Source of the DNA: Roseomonas sp.
GTDB lineage: Bacteria; Pseudomonadota; Alphaproteobacteria; Acetobacterales; Acetobacteraceae
Assembly (NCBI GenBank): GCA_031180725.1
Contig: JAPSLO010000002.1
Location: forward strand, 248,001-312,000
Length of the DNA: 64,000 bases
Direction of reading: 5' to 3'
Made by a program: the position numbers and the translations under genes. Numbering within the stretch: the stretch's first letter is position 1; every line of letters starts with the position of its first letter. Positions 16,251 to 24,531 of the stretch are shown here, in pieces. A model generated the notes under the pieces. It did no database searches. It was not told the DNA's origin and was given only the letters and a program-made list of their open reading frames with translations.

Positions 16251-17251
16251 CAGCCCTCCTCCAGCATGTTGAGGATCTCCCACTCCAGCTCCGGCACGAT
16301 ATGGCCGGTAAGAGCAAGCTCCAGACTGCGCTCCTGGCCGGAGATGTGGCGCGCCGCCTGGTCGGCGGCGATGACCGCCCAGCGGATATGCGCCATCAAT
16401 TCCCACCAGCGCACGCGCGCATCCTCCACCGGCGCGCCGCTCTCGGCCTCATAGGCGGCGTACAGCGCCGCGCGGGGTCCGAGGCCGCCGGCTTCCTGCC
16501 CGATATTGCCGAAGCGCCAGCACTTGGCGCAGAGCCAGCCGAGATCGGCATGGCCATCGCCCCAGGCGGCGAATTCCCAGTCCAGCACCGCGGTGACGCC
16601 GCTGGCGTCCAGCATCAGATTGCCGGTGCGGAAATCATTGTGCACCAGCACGGGCGGCACCGGTGGGGGCGCGCTGAGCTCCGCCGCGCGAAGGCCCCAT
16701 TCCAGCACGGGGCGCGGCGTGCCGGCGGCATCCAGCCGCGCGCGCATCGCGGCGATGGCGGCCAGCGCCGCATCGGCGGGCGGATCGCCGAGGAACGCCA
16801 GATCCTCACGCGGTGGGCGGATGCGGTGGATGCGCGCCAGCTCCGTGCCCAGTGCCGCGGCCAGCGCGGCGCGGCCGCCGCCTAGCGTGGCGTCCTTCAC
16901 CACGCGATGGCCCTGCGCCTGGCCCTCCACCCGGCGCATGACGAAGAAGGGCGCGCCGATGATGTCCGGATCCTCGCAGAGGAAAAGCGGCTGCGGCACC
17001 GTCACCCCGGCATCATGCGCGGCGCGCAGCAGCGCGAACTCGGCCGCGCGCGGCAGGCTGACCGCCAGCACCGCGGGACTGTCCGTGCGCAGCACCCAGC
17101 GATGCAGGTTGCCGCCGCATTCCACCTCCAGGGCCCAGTTCTGCTGGATGGCGCCGCCGGAAAGCCGCGAGACCCCCGCGATGCGCAGATCCAGCTCGCC
17201 GGTGGCTGCGGCCAGCCAGTCGCGCAGCCTCGTGTCGCGCTCCTCAGTCAC
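16250..17251 (-). CDS. Phosphotransferase-family kinase (APH fold, ACAD10/11-like)
   Basis: 333 residues. The N-lobe has ISRLSGGAIQQNWAL-like sequence and WVLRTDSP; the C-lobe has the catalytic loop VLVHNDFRTGNLMLD and the metal-binding VLDWEFAAWGDGHADLGW. This is the kinase type that is fused to an acyl-CoA dehydrogenase in mammalian ACAD10 and ACAD11, where it phosphorylates 4-hydroxyacyl-CoAs. Here the dehydrogenase is the preceding gene in the operon, overlapping by 8 bases. A role in hydroxyacid or acyl-CoA catabolism is therefore likely; antibiotic phosphorylation is unlikely. Confidence 0.85.
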   Translation of the reverse strand: MTEERDTRLRDWLAAATGELDLRIAGVSRLSGGAIQQNWALEVECGGNLHRWVLRTDSPAVLAVSLPRAAEFALLRAAHDAGVTVPQPLFLCEDPDIIGAPFFVMRRVEGQAQGHRVVKDATLGGGRAALAAALGTELARIHRIRPPREDLAFLGDPPADAALAAIAAMRARLDAAGTPRPVLEWGLRAAELSAPPPVPPVLVHNDFRTGNLMLDASGVTAVLDWEFAAWGDGHADLGWLCAKCWRFGNIGQEAGGLGPRAALYAAYEAESGAPVEDARVRWWELMAHIRWAVIAADQAARHISGQERSLELALTGHIVPELEWEILNMLEEG

Positions 17252-18449
17252 GGGCGCCCCATGCGAAGAAGTCGGCGCCCTCGCGGCGCAGGAAGCCGGC
17301 GATCACCATGCGATGCACCTCGCTGGCGCCATCCACCAGCCGCGCCTGGCGGGCATAGCGGTACATCCACTCCACCGGCGTGTCCTTCGAATAGCCGCGC
17401 GCGCCGAGAAGCTGCAGCGCGGTGTCCACCGCCTTGTGCAGCGCGTCGGCGACCACGATCTTGGCCATGCTCACCTCCTTCCGCGCGAAGCCGCCCTGGT
17501 CCAGCACCCAGGCCGCCTTCATGGTCAGCAGCCGGCCCATTTCCAGCTCCATCGCCGCCTGGCCGATAAGCCCCTGCACGCTTTCGCGGTCGATCAGCTT
17601 CATGCCGAAGGAATCGCGGGACCGGATGCGTTCCATCGCGATCTCCAGGGCACGGCGGCCCATGCCGAGCCAGCGCATGCAATGCGTCAGCCGCGCCGTA
17701 CCCAGCCGGATCTGCGTCAGCTTCAGCCCGTCGCCGACGCCCATCAGCACGTTCTCGTCGGGGATCTCCAGCCCGTCGAAGCGCAATTCGCAATGGCCGC
17801 CATGCTCCTCCGGGCCCATGATCGGAATGCGGCGCACGATTTCCCAGCCCGGCTGGTCGGCGTGGAACAGGAAGGCCGTCAGCCCCTTGCGCTCATCCTC
17901 GCTGGTGCGGGCGATCAGGATGAAGTGCTTCGCCTCCCCGGCGCCGGTGATGAAGTGCTTGCGGCCGGTGATTCGCCAGCGGTCATTCCCCACGCGCTCG
18001 GCGCGCGTATAGGTCAGGCCGGGATCGCTGCCGCAGCCATCGGGCTCGGTCATCGCGAAGCTGGACTGCACTGCGCCATCCACGATGGGCTGCAGCCATT
18101 TCGCCTTCTGCGCCTCGGTCGCCACCTTCTCCAGCACGATCATGTTGCCGTCGTCTGGGGCCGCGCTGTTGAAGACGACGGGGCCGAAGATGGAGCGGTT
18201 CATCTCCTCGTAGCAGGCCGCCATGCCGATCACCGGCAGGCCGCCACCGCCGCGATGCTTCGGCATCTGCAAGGCCCAGAGGCAGGCTTCCTTCGCCTCA
18301 GCCCGCATCCGCTTCAGAACTGCGGGATGGATGTTCTCATGCTCGTCGTAATTCGCGCGGTCGGATTCCAGTGGGATCAGCCGCTGCTCCACGAAATCCC
18401 GCACGCGGCGCCGCACGACGTCGATCTCGGGGGAAAGGGAAAAATCCAT
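17244..18449 (-). CDS. Acyl-CoA dehydrogenase (ACAD11-like)
   Basis: 401 residues, the usual length. It removes two hydrogens from an acyl-CoA with FAD. Marks: the opening DFSLSPEIDVVRRRVRDFVE, the FAD-binding SSFAMTEPDGCGSDPG, the WRITGRKHFITGAG strand pair, MGRRALEIAMERIRSRDSFG and the late GASEVHRMVIAGF. The GSDPG form and the adjoining APH-fold kinase fit the ACAD10/11 branch. It heads a minus-strand operon after the SDR gene (17 bp gap) and overlaps the kinase gene. Confidence 0.92.
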   Translation of the reverse strand: MDFSLSPEIDVVRRRVRDFVEQRLIPLESDRANYDEHENIHPAVLKRMRAEAKEACLWALQMPKHRGGGGLPVIGMAACYEEMNRSIFGPVVFNSAAPDDGNMIVLEKVATEAQKAKWLQPIVDGAVQSSFAMTEPDGCGSDPGLTYTRAERVGNDRWRITGRKHFITGAGEAKHFILIARTSEDERKGLTAFLFHADQPGWEIVRRIPIMGPEEHGGHCELRFDGLEIPDENVLMGVGDGLKLTQIRLGTARLTHCMRWLGMGRRALEIAMERIRSRDSFGMKLIDRESVQGLIGQAAMELEMGRLLTMKAAWVLDQGGFARKEVSMAKIVVADALHKAVDTALQLLGARGYSKDTPVEWMYRYARQARLVDGASEVHRMVIAGFLRREGADFFAWGARD

Positions 18450-18466
18450 GCGCGGTCTTCCGTGGT

Positions 18467-19225
18467 TCAGAGGGCAGCGACGCTGTGGCCGCCATCCACG
18501 GTCAGCACGCTGCCCGTCATATGGCGCCCGGCCTCGCTCGCCAGCAGCAGCAGCGGGCCGGTCAGGTCCTCCACCGTGCCGAAGCGGCGCTGCGGCACGC
18601 GCTTCATCATGGCCCGACCAAATTCGCCCGCCAGCGCTTCACGGTTGATGTCGGTCACCACATAGCCGGGCGCCAGCGCATTCACGCGGATGCCATAGCG
18701 CGCCAACTCGACCGCCATCTGCCGCGTGAGCTGCACCAGCCCGCCCTTCGCCGCAGTGTAGCTGGCCACACCTGGAACCACGCGCTCCGCCAGGATGGAG
18801 GCGATATTCACGATCACGCCGCCCTTCCCTGCCGCCACCATGCGCCGCGCCGCTTCCTGCCCCATCAGGAAGGCGCCGCGCAGGTCAACGCCCATCACGG
18901 CATCCCAATCCGCGACATCGTGATCCAGGAAGCGCCTCGTGGCGGCGATGCCGGCATTGTTCACCAGCAGGTCGCAGAGGCCGAAGCGCGCCTCAACCGC
19001 ATCCAGCGCCGCGGCGATGGAAGCGGGCTGCGTGATATCCAGCGCCACCGCCATGGCCCTTTCGCCCAGCGCGGCGGCATCCTCCGCCACGCTCTCCGGC
19101 CGGCGCGCGGCCAGGGCCACGCTGGCCCCGGCGGCATGCAGCACCCTGGTGAAATGCCGCCCGAGCCCGCCAGAGGCGCCAGTTACCAGCGCCACGCGGC
19201 CCTTCAGGGAGAAGACGTCCTCCAT
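18467..19225 (-). CDS. Short-chain dehydrogenase/reductase
   Basis: 252 residues, classical SDR. NAD(P) motif TGASGGLGRH near the front, NNAG at the fourth strand, catalytic Ser in IASI, and YTAAK with the Tyr-Lys pair. The C-terminus LTVDGGHSVAAL is typical. It is first in the operon with the acyl-CoA dehydrogenase and kinase, so it probably oxidises or reduces a hydroxyacyl or keto intermediate of the same pathway. The start at MEDVFSLKGR has a family-like position; upstream in-frame codons read into a tandem repeat. Confidence 0.92.
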   Translation of the reverse strand: MEDVFSLKGRVALVTGASGGLGRHFTRVLHAAGASVALAARRPESVAEDAAALGERAMAVALDITQPASIAAALDAVEARFGLCDLLVNNAGIAATRRFLDHDVADWDAVMGVDLRGAFLMGQEAARRMVAAGKGGVIVNIASILAERVVPGVASYTAAKGGLVQLTRQMAVELARYGIRVNALAPGYVVTDINREALAGEFGRAMMKRVPQRRFGTVEDLTGPLLLLASEAGRHMTGSVLTVDGGHSVAAL

Positions 19226-19255
19226 GGGGCGCAGGCTTCCACCAGCGTCCCCTGG

Positions 19256-19297
19256 GGTCAACCTCAACGCCGGTCAACCTCAACGCCGGTCAACCTC
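19256..19297. repeat. 16-bp tandem repeat, 2.6 copies
   Basis: GGTCAACCTCAACGCC at 19256-19271 is repeated exactly at 19272-19287, with a partial third copy to 19297. It lies between the SDR start and a hydrolase remnant and may mark a slippage or deletion junction. Confidence 0.8.
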
Positions 19298-19304
19298 GCG
19301 GCGC

Positions 19305-19469
19305 CGCGGTCTTCGTCGGGTCGCCCACCGCCGCAGGCTCCACCAGCACCAGGGCACGCCTCCTATCCAGTCGCTCCTGCGCGGCCCGCCAGCCGAACGG
19401 CCCGGCCTGGCTGTGCGCCATCACCACCCTGGAGGCTTGCGGCTCCAGCGTCGAAAGCGGTCGGTGGGA
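19305..19469 (-). pseudogene. Fragment of an alpha/beta hydrolase
   Basis: The minus-strand frame just past the Bug-receptor stop reads RVVMAHSQAGPFGWRAA and then ALVLVEPAAVGDPTKT. This matches the nucleophile elbow region (H-S-Q-x-G-P-x-G-W) and following strand of a family of esterase-like alpha/beta hydrolases. Only about 55 residues remain; neither the N-terminal half nor the His/Asp part is present. It would have been the next gene of the PrpF-Bug operon, now deleted at both sides. Confidence 0.6.
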
Positions 19470-20435
19470 TCAGTCCACCGTGATGCGGGCCTGCCGCACC
19501 ACCTGCGCCCAGCGCTCCCTTTCCCACTTGATCAGCGCCGCAAAGCCGGGACCGTCCATGGTGGAGGGCTCGGCCCCCTCCTCGCGCAGGCGGCGGACGA
19601 CGTCCGGATTGGACAGCGCCTGGCGCATGGCGGAAGCCAGCTTTGCACGGACCGGCTCCGGCGTACCGCGCGGCACCAGCAGCCCGTACCATGCGGTGGC
19701 CTTATAGCCCGGCACCGTCTCGGCCACGGTCGGGATATCGGGGAACAATGTCATGCGGCTGTCGCCAGTCACGGCCAAGGCGCGCACTTGTCCGCCCTGG
19801 ATCATGCCCACAACCGAGGGCAGCGTGGTGATCATGAAGTGCAGATGGCCAGCCACCAGGTCGGTCAGCGCCGGGGCTGCGCCGCGGAAGGGCACGTGCT
19901 CGGCTTCCAGCCCCGTCATCTGCAGCATCAGCGCCGCCGCCAGATGGCTGGCCGAGCCGTTGGAGGCGCTGCCATAGGTCACTGCGCCGCGGCCGGCGCG
20001 GACCTCATCCAGCAGCTGCTGCAGGTTCTGCGCCTTGGACTTCGGTCCCACGACCACGATCAGTGGCGCATCCGCCACCAGCCCGATCGGCTCCAGCGCC
20101 CGTTCCGGGTCCACGCGCATGTTCGGGAACAGGGAAACATTGACGCTCATTGGGCCATGGTTGCCCATCAGCACTGTGTAGCCGTCGGGACGGGCGGATG
20201 CGGCGAGTTCGGTGGCGATGTTGCCGCCGGCACCCGGACGGTTCTCCACCACCACCGGCTGGCCGATGGCCGGCCCCATCGCATTTGCGAGGGTGCGCGC
20301 GATCAGGTCCGTGCCGCCGCCCGGCGCGAAGGCCAGCAGGATGCGGATCGGGCGGCTGGGGAAGTCCTCCTGCGCCGATGCCGGCATGGCAGCGAGGGCA
20401 GGCAGGGCAGCAAGAAGCGTGCGACGGCTTGGCAT
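19470..20435 (-). CDS. Bug/TctC-family periplasmic solute-binding protein
   Basis: 321 residues. Signal peptide MPSRRTLLAALPALAAMPASAQ, then the family opening FPSRPIRILLAFAPGGGTDLIAR. Other marks are VVVENRPGAGGNIA, the HVPFRGAAPAL loop, and GTPEPVRAKLASAMR. These receptors bind carboxylates or related small acids for tripartite tricarboxylate transporters; no tctA or tctB is nearby, so it is an orphan receptor. The neighbours are a decayed PrpF-like gene upstream and a hydrolase relic downstream, so its operon has largely been lost. Confidence 0.92.
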   Translation of the reverse strand: MPSRRTLLAALPALAAMPASAQEDFPSRPIRILLAFAPGGGTDLIARTLANAMGPAIGQPVVVENRPGAGGNIATELAASARPDGYTVLMGNHGPMSVNVSLFPNMRVDPERALEPIGLVADAPLIVVVGPKSKAQNLQQLLDEVRAGRGAVTYGSASNGSASHLAAALMLQMTGLEAEHVPFRGAAPALTDLVAGHLHFMITTLPSVVGMIQGGQVRALAVTGDSRMTLFPDIPTVAETVPGYKATAWYGLLVPRGTPEPVRAKLASAMRQALSNPDVVRRLREEGAEPSTMDGPGFAALIKWERERWAQVVRQARITVD

Positions 20436-20476
20436 GGTCCGGTTTCCTCCGGCTTGCTGAAGAACTTGGTGAAAGG

Positions 20477-20955
20477 TCAAGCGGCAGAGCGCGCGACGCT
20501 CGCGGAGGCCTGCACCGACACGCGGGCGCTGATCATGCGGCGCGCCGTGCGCAGCATGCCGCCCAGGGCGACACGCCCATTCTCCTGCCCCACCGGCACA
20601 TCCAGCGCGCCGGAAGAGTGGGAGATGCGCACCGCCTCCACCGGCGTGCCGGCGAGATCCATGGCCAGCGCATCTGCCATGGACGCCGCGGCGGCCAGCG
20701 TAATGCCGCCCGTTACCGCCATGGCGCGAGGCACGGCCAGCGGCGTGACGTAGCGCACGGTGAGACGATACCGGCGAGCATGGTTCCGCCATCCAGCCGC
20801 GTGTCCATGATGGCCTGGGTGAAATCCATCGAGGCAATCTGGTCGTCCACCTTCACGCCCGATGCGGCGAGATCGCGCGGCAGGCCGTTGGCCAGGAGAT
20901 AGGGGCCGCGGCTGTTACCACCGCGCATCACGACGCAGGGGATCGGGTGCTGCAT
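20477..20955 (-). pseudogene. PrpF / 4-oxalomesaconate tautomerase-like gene, internally deleted and frameshifted
   Basis: The first frame (to about 20760) opens MQHPIPCVVMRGGNSRGPYL, the usual front of PrpF-family isomerases. Then a different frame carries YVTPLAVPRAMAVTGGIT and the family ending VRISHSSGALDVPVGQ with LRTARRMISARV. Together they give about 165 residues instead of 350-390, so the middle two thirds are missing and the joint is out of frame. The family isomerises aconitate-type or oxalomesaconate substrates. The divergent LysR gene is its usual partner. Confidence 0.8.
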
Positions 20956-21004
20956 GGCGCTTCCTTTGCACGCGTCATGGCCTCGCGACCAGCCTACGAT
21001 AAGT

Positions 21005-21055
21005 GCAAAGAATGTCAGTATTCTTGCAAAATGCTCAACAAGGCCGCATTCTTGC
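21005..21055. promoter_or_regulatory. Candidate LysR operator between the divergent genes
   Basis: GCAAAGAAT (21005-21013) faces ATTCTTGC (21020-21027) as an inverted repeat with one extra base, and ATTCTTGC occurs again at 21048-21055. The position between the LysR gene and its divergent target fits an autoregulated LysR binding region. Confidence 0.5.
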
Positions 21056-21085
21056 GCGCGACGCAGGAATCATTGTTGCGGACGG

Positions 21086-22015
21086 ATGGCGATCGACCTT
21101 GACCAGCTGCGGACCTTCGTCGCCGTGGGGGAAGCTGGCGGCCTGACCGCGGCGGCGGAGACGCTGCACCTCTCCCTGCCTGCCATCTCCCGCCGGCTGA
21201 CGGCACTGGAGCAGGAGCTGGGCGTGGCGTTGCTGACGCGCAGCACGCGCCGCGTGGCACTGACCCAGACGGGCCGGGAATTCCTCCCGCGCGCCCGCCG
21301 CCTGCTGGATGAGCTCGAGGAAAGCCTGCTCGGCATCCGGGAAACGGCAGCCCAGCGCCGCGGCCTGGTGACGCTGGCCTGCATACCGACCGCCGCCTAC
21401 TACTTCCTCCCCGCCACGATTGCCGCCTTCGCCCGGCGCTTCCCGGCCGTGCGGGTGCGGGCGATGGACCTTTCGCAGGAAGGGGTGATGGATGCGGTGG
21501 CCGGCGCCGCCGCCGAGTTCGGCATCGGCATGGAAGGAGCGGTGCACCCGGATGTCGAATTCCGCCCGCTGCGGCGCGATCCCTTCGTGCTGGCCTGTCG
21601 CCACGACCACAGGCTGGCACGCCGGCGCGTCGTGCACTGGGCGGAGTTGGCGGAGGAGAAGCTGGTCGGAGTCTCTCGTCGTTCGGGCAACCGGCTGATC
21701 CTGGACCGCGCGCTGTTGCCGCGCGGCATCCGCCTGCAATGGCATTATGAGGCCGAGCACCTCTCCACCAGCCTGGGCCTGGTGGAAGCCGGGCTGGGGG
21801 TTGCCATCGTGCCGCGCCTGGCATTGCCGCGCGAGGCCCATCCAGTGTTGGTCGCCCGGCCGCTGCGAGACCCGGAGGTGGACCGCGCCACCGGGCTCCT
21901 GCTGCGCCGTGGGGCGGAACCCGGGCCGGCGGCGCGGACGCTGATCGGGCTGCTGGAACGCGGCATGCGCGCCGCGCTGCCAGCCCAGCTCACTCGACCG
22001 GCAGAAGTCGCCTGA
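21086..22015 (+). CDS. LysR-family transcriptional regulator
   Basis: 309 residues. N-terminal helix-turn-helix (LDQLRTFVAVGEAGGLTAAAETLHLSLPAISRRLTALEQELG), then the effector-binding half with VTLACIPTAAYYFLP, GIGMEGAVHPDVEF and GLGVAIVPRLALP. It is divergent from the PrpF pseudogene and Bug gene, whose expression it probably controlled with an acid as co-inducer. The gene itself looks intact. Its 3' end overlaps the convergent receiver gene by 26 bp. The start is the ATG of MAIDLDQLRTF; the upstream in-frame sequence is not family-like. Confidence 0.9.
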   Translation: MAIDLDQLRTFVAVGEAGGLTAAAETLHLSLPAISRRLTALEQELGVALLTRSTRRVALTQTGREFLPRARRLLDELEESLLGIRETAAQRRGLVTLACIPTAAYYFLPATIAAFARRFPAVRVRAMDLSQEGVMDAVAGAAAEFGIGMEGAVHPDVEFRPLRRDPFVLACRHDHRLARRRVVHWAELAEEKLVGVSRRSGNRLILDRALLPRGIRLQWHYEAEHLSTSLGLVEAGLGVAIVPRLALPREAHPVLVARPLRDPEVDRATGLLLRRGAEPGPAARTLIGLLERGMRAALPAQLTRPAEVA

Positions 22016-22361
22016 GTTCGGTCAGCACCGCGTCCATATCGAGCGGCTTGGCGAAGAGCGTGACCGGCCCCTCGCCCGGCCGGCGGAAGGCATCCGCCCC
22101 GCCGGCCGGCGCATAGCCGGTCATCACCACCACCGGCAGCGTCGGCGCCAGATCGCGCAGCGCGCGGATCAGCCCGATCCCGTCCAGCCGCGGCATGCGG
22201 AGATCGGTCAGCAGCAGGTCTGGAAGCTGGGCGCGTGCCTCTTCCAGGGCGGCGTGGCCGTCGGGGGCCAGGACCACCTCGTAGCCCTCGCGCTGCAACT
22301 CGTCTTCGATCGCCATGGCGGCCAGCACTTCGTCCTCTGCCACCAGAATTCGTCGCCCCAC
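21990..22361 (-). CDS. Single-domain response regulator
   Basis: 123 residues, only a receiver domain. Acidic residues E9-D10 in VAEDE, phospho-acceptor D53 in LLLTDLRMPRLDG, T/S in VVMTGY and the lysine in LFAKPLD. No output domain, so it works as a CheY-like or phosphorelay protein. It follows the kinase gene by 20 bp on the same strand and is its obvious partner. A GGAGG-type site lies upstream of the ATG (TTCACGGAGGCGCTGACG). Confidence 0.9.
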   Translation of the reverse strand: MGRRILVAEDEVLAAMAIEDELQREGYEVVLAPDGHAALEEARAQLPDLLLTDLRMPRLDGIGLIRALRDLAPTLPVVVMTGYAPAGGADAFRRPGEGPVTLFAKPLDMDAVLTELRRLLPVE

Positions 22362-22381
22362 GTCAGCGCCTCCGTGAAACG

Positions 22382-23920
22382 TCAGGCCGCCGCCATGGCG
22401 ACGGGCGCTTCGTCATCCGCGGCCAGGAGCATGCGGAAGCAGGCGCCGCCCGCGGCCAGGTTCCAAGCTTCCATGCCGCCGCCCATGCCGCGCGCGATGC
22501 TGGCGGCGATGGTCAGGCCCAGCCCGGTGCCGCGGCCGGGCTCCTTAGTGGTGAAGAAGGGCTCGAAGATCGTCTCGGACAGCGAATCGACAATGCCGGT
22601 GCCACTGTCGCGCACCTCCACCACCACCCGGCCAGCTTCGCGCCGGAGATTGACGATGACCCGAGCCGGCGCGGCAGGATCCTTCTGCCGGCGTTCCTGC
22701 ACCGAATCGCAGGCATTGGCGAGCAGATGCAGCACAGCCTCCTCCAGCCGTGCCGGGTTGCCGCGCACGGGCATCGGCGCGGCGGGATGGTGCAGCGTGA
22801 TTCGGACGCCCTGCTCGGCCGCCTGGGCACATGCCAGGCGCACCGCCGCCGCCACCGACGGAACGGCGTCGAAGCGCTGCTGGGCGGCTGCATCTTCTCC
22901 GGCCAGGCCGCGGATGCGCGCCACCAGTTCACCCGCTCGCCGAAGCTGGTCTTCCACCACCGCCAGGGCGCGACTCACCGCGCCCTGCACATCCGCGGAG
23001 GAGGTCTGCGCCGCATGCCGGGCGCGCCGCAACCAAAGGCCGGCGATATTCAGCGGCTGGCTCGCCTCATGCGCCAGGCCGGTGCACATGGTGCCCAGCG
23101 TCGCGAGCCGCGCGCTCTGCACCAGTCCGGCCTGCAGGCGCCGCGTGGCAGTCACGTCGCGCGCCGAGCCCAGCAGACGCTCCACTCGCCCACCGGGGCC
23201 GCGCAACGGCACCAGCACCGTCTGCCAGGTTCGCCGCCCGGTCGGCACCTCCGCCGTCACCTCGTAATCCTGCGTGCCTCCCCCCGCCAGCGCGTCGCGC
23301 CAGTGTGGCAGGCAATGCATGGTCATGGCCCTGGGAAGGACCTCTTCGGCAATGCCATTCTGGACCTCCGCCGCGTGCACGCCGAACAGCTTCTCGAAGG
23401 CAGGGTTGACGCTGTCCACCAGGAACTGGCCATCCTCGACGCGGAGGACGAACACCGCTTCCGAGAGGTTGGCGACGACATTGGCGATGCGGGCTTCGGC
23501 CTCCAGGGCACGGCGTTCTGCGGCGCGGCTCTCCTCCGCCTCTCGCTCCAGTTCGGCGCGGGGCCGCAGGCTCAGCCATTTGGCCAGCGCCGGCCAGAGC
23601 AGGACCGCGGCCGCGGATGCCAGAATCGCGGTCGCAACTTTGCTCGTGCCCGCGATCCAGGGCGCGGGCCGGAAAAGCGCCACAGCCTGCACCAGATGCG
23701 CGACGCCGCAGGCCAGCAGGAAGATGGCGGAGACAGTGATGATCCATCGGAGCGCAGGCTCACGCCGCAGCAGCATCACCAACACGGTAGAGACCGAAAG
23801 ACAGGCCAATCCGATTGAGACATCCGCAATCGTATGCAGCCACTGCACCACCGGATCTGCCAACAGAGGGTTTCCGGAAGAGGCGGCCGCGGGCTGTAGC
23901 GCCGCCGCAGAAGAAAACAT
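22382..23920 (-). CDS. Histidine kinase with ethylene-receptor-like membrane sensor and PAS domain
   Basis: 512 residues. The first 120 hold three membrane helices that match the ETR1-type sensor: D33 in TIADVSIGLA, then C71 and H75 in LLACGVAHLV, the two copper ligands of ETR1 (Cys65, His69). The ETR1 tyrosine seven residues after the Asp is Cys40 here. A PAS domain runs from about 145 to 260, then a HisKA helix with H284 in TGLAHEASQPLN and a HATPase domain with LLANACDSVQ, VRDSGTGI and GRGTGLGLTIA. The partner is the single-domain receiver gene 20 bp downstream. Ethylene or another small hydrophobic or redox ligand is possible; metal binding is inferred from the residues. Confidence 0.85.
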   Translation of the reverse strand: MFSSAAALQPAAASSGNPLLADPVVQWLHTIADVSIGLACLSVSTVLVMLLRREPALRWIITVSAIFLLACGVAHLVQAVALFRPAPWIAGTSKVATAILASAAAVLLWPALAKWLSLRPRAELEREAEESRAAERRALEAEARIANVVANLSEAVFVLRVEDGQFLVDSVNPAFEKLFGVHAAEVQNGIAEEVLPRAMTMHCLPHWRDALAGGGTQDYEVTAEVPTGRRTWQTVLVPLRGPGGRVERLLGSARDVTATRRLQAGLVQSARLATLGTMCTGLAHEASQPLNIAGLWLRRARHAAQTSSADVQGAVSRALAVVEDQLRRAGELVARIRGLAGEDAAAQQRFDAVPSVAAAVRLACAQAAEQGVRITLHHPAAPMPVRGNPARLEEAVLHLLANACDSVQERRQKDPAAPARVIVNLRREAGRVVVEVRDSGTGIVDSLSETIFEPFFTTKEPGRGTGLGLTIAASIARGMGGGMEAWNLAAGGACFRMLLAADDEAPVAMAAA

Positions 23921-24258
23921 GAAAATGATCGCCTTCCGCGCGAGGGTCGGAGCCGGAACTTAACCCGGTCCGGGAGCGTCATGCGTTAGCGCGCCCAAGC
24001 ACGGTGACGTGATTCACGGTACGTTGATATTGCAAAGCAGTTTTGTGCCAAGCCGGTCGTGCGAATATTGCACGTAGATGGCAGCAAGCGCAGGGAATTT
24101 GCCCTCTGCCTGTTGCTTTTCGCACGGTTTTCACGCGGCCGCTGGGTTTCCAGGGACGTCCGCAGGCCGGTCCGCAGCGCCTGTGCGCGTGCTCCGTCGA
24201 GCGCCGCCTGCCGGACCGGCCGGTGGTGATCCGGGGCATTGCCGCTATCCTTACGGCC
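23921..24258. promoter_or_regulatory. Divergent intergenic region, 338 bp
   Basis: No gene is recognised here. The AT-richer part 24005-24075 should hold the divergent promoters of the kinase and the oxidase operon. ATATTGCA occurs at about 24027 and again at about 24065, and GTGCGAATATTGCAC at 24059-24073 is a near-palindrome that could be an operator. Confidence 0.4.
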
Positions 24259-24531
24259 ATGATGGGAAGCCTTCGCATCCGCGACGTCCTCCGGCCCGCC
24301 GAGGTGACCTTCACCTGGCAGGGACGCCCATTCCGCGCACCGGTGGGCGAAAGCTTGGCGACGGCGCTGCTGGAGGCAGGAATACGCTGCCTGGGCGAGG
24401 GCCCTGGCGCACCGCGCGCGGCCTTTTGCATGGCCGGCAGTTGCCAGCAATGCCTGGTACGGGTGGATGGCCGGCCGGCTCAGGCCTGCCTGGTGCCGGT
24501 GCGCGCCGGCATGGCGGCCGAGCCCGCATGA
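24259..24531 (+). CDS. [2Fe-2S]-binding small subunit of an opine/amino-acid oxidase (HcnA type)
   Basis: 90 residues. The cysteines C57, C62, C65 and C77 (C-x4-C-x2-C-x11-C in AFCMAGSCQQCLVRV...ACL) match the ferredoxin-type [2Fe-2S] subunit of HcnA, opine oxidase and hydroxyproline/proline dehydrogenase complexes. It passes electrons from the flavin subunits. The start at MMGSLRIR is chosen because the family begins near there. The next gene overlaps by ATGA, giving the order small Fe-S, FAD/BFD, FAD/DAO, which is that of hcnABC. Confidence 0.85.
   Translation: MMGSLRIRDVLRPAEVTFTWQGRPFRAPVGESLATALLEAGIRCLGEGPGAPRAAFCMAGSCQQCLVRVDGRPAQACLVPVRAGMAAEPA

Noticed and set aside
16506-18665. A long plus-strand frame over the kinase and acyl-CoA dehydrogenase genes
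   Set aside because: Antisense to two well-supported genes, low-complexity composition and no homology signal.
24035-24075. A sigma-54-like promoter between the kinase and the oxidase operon (TTGGCAC ... GC on the minus strand)
   Set aside because: The spacing between the GG and GC elements is 9 or 14 bases, not the strict 10, on either strand.
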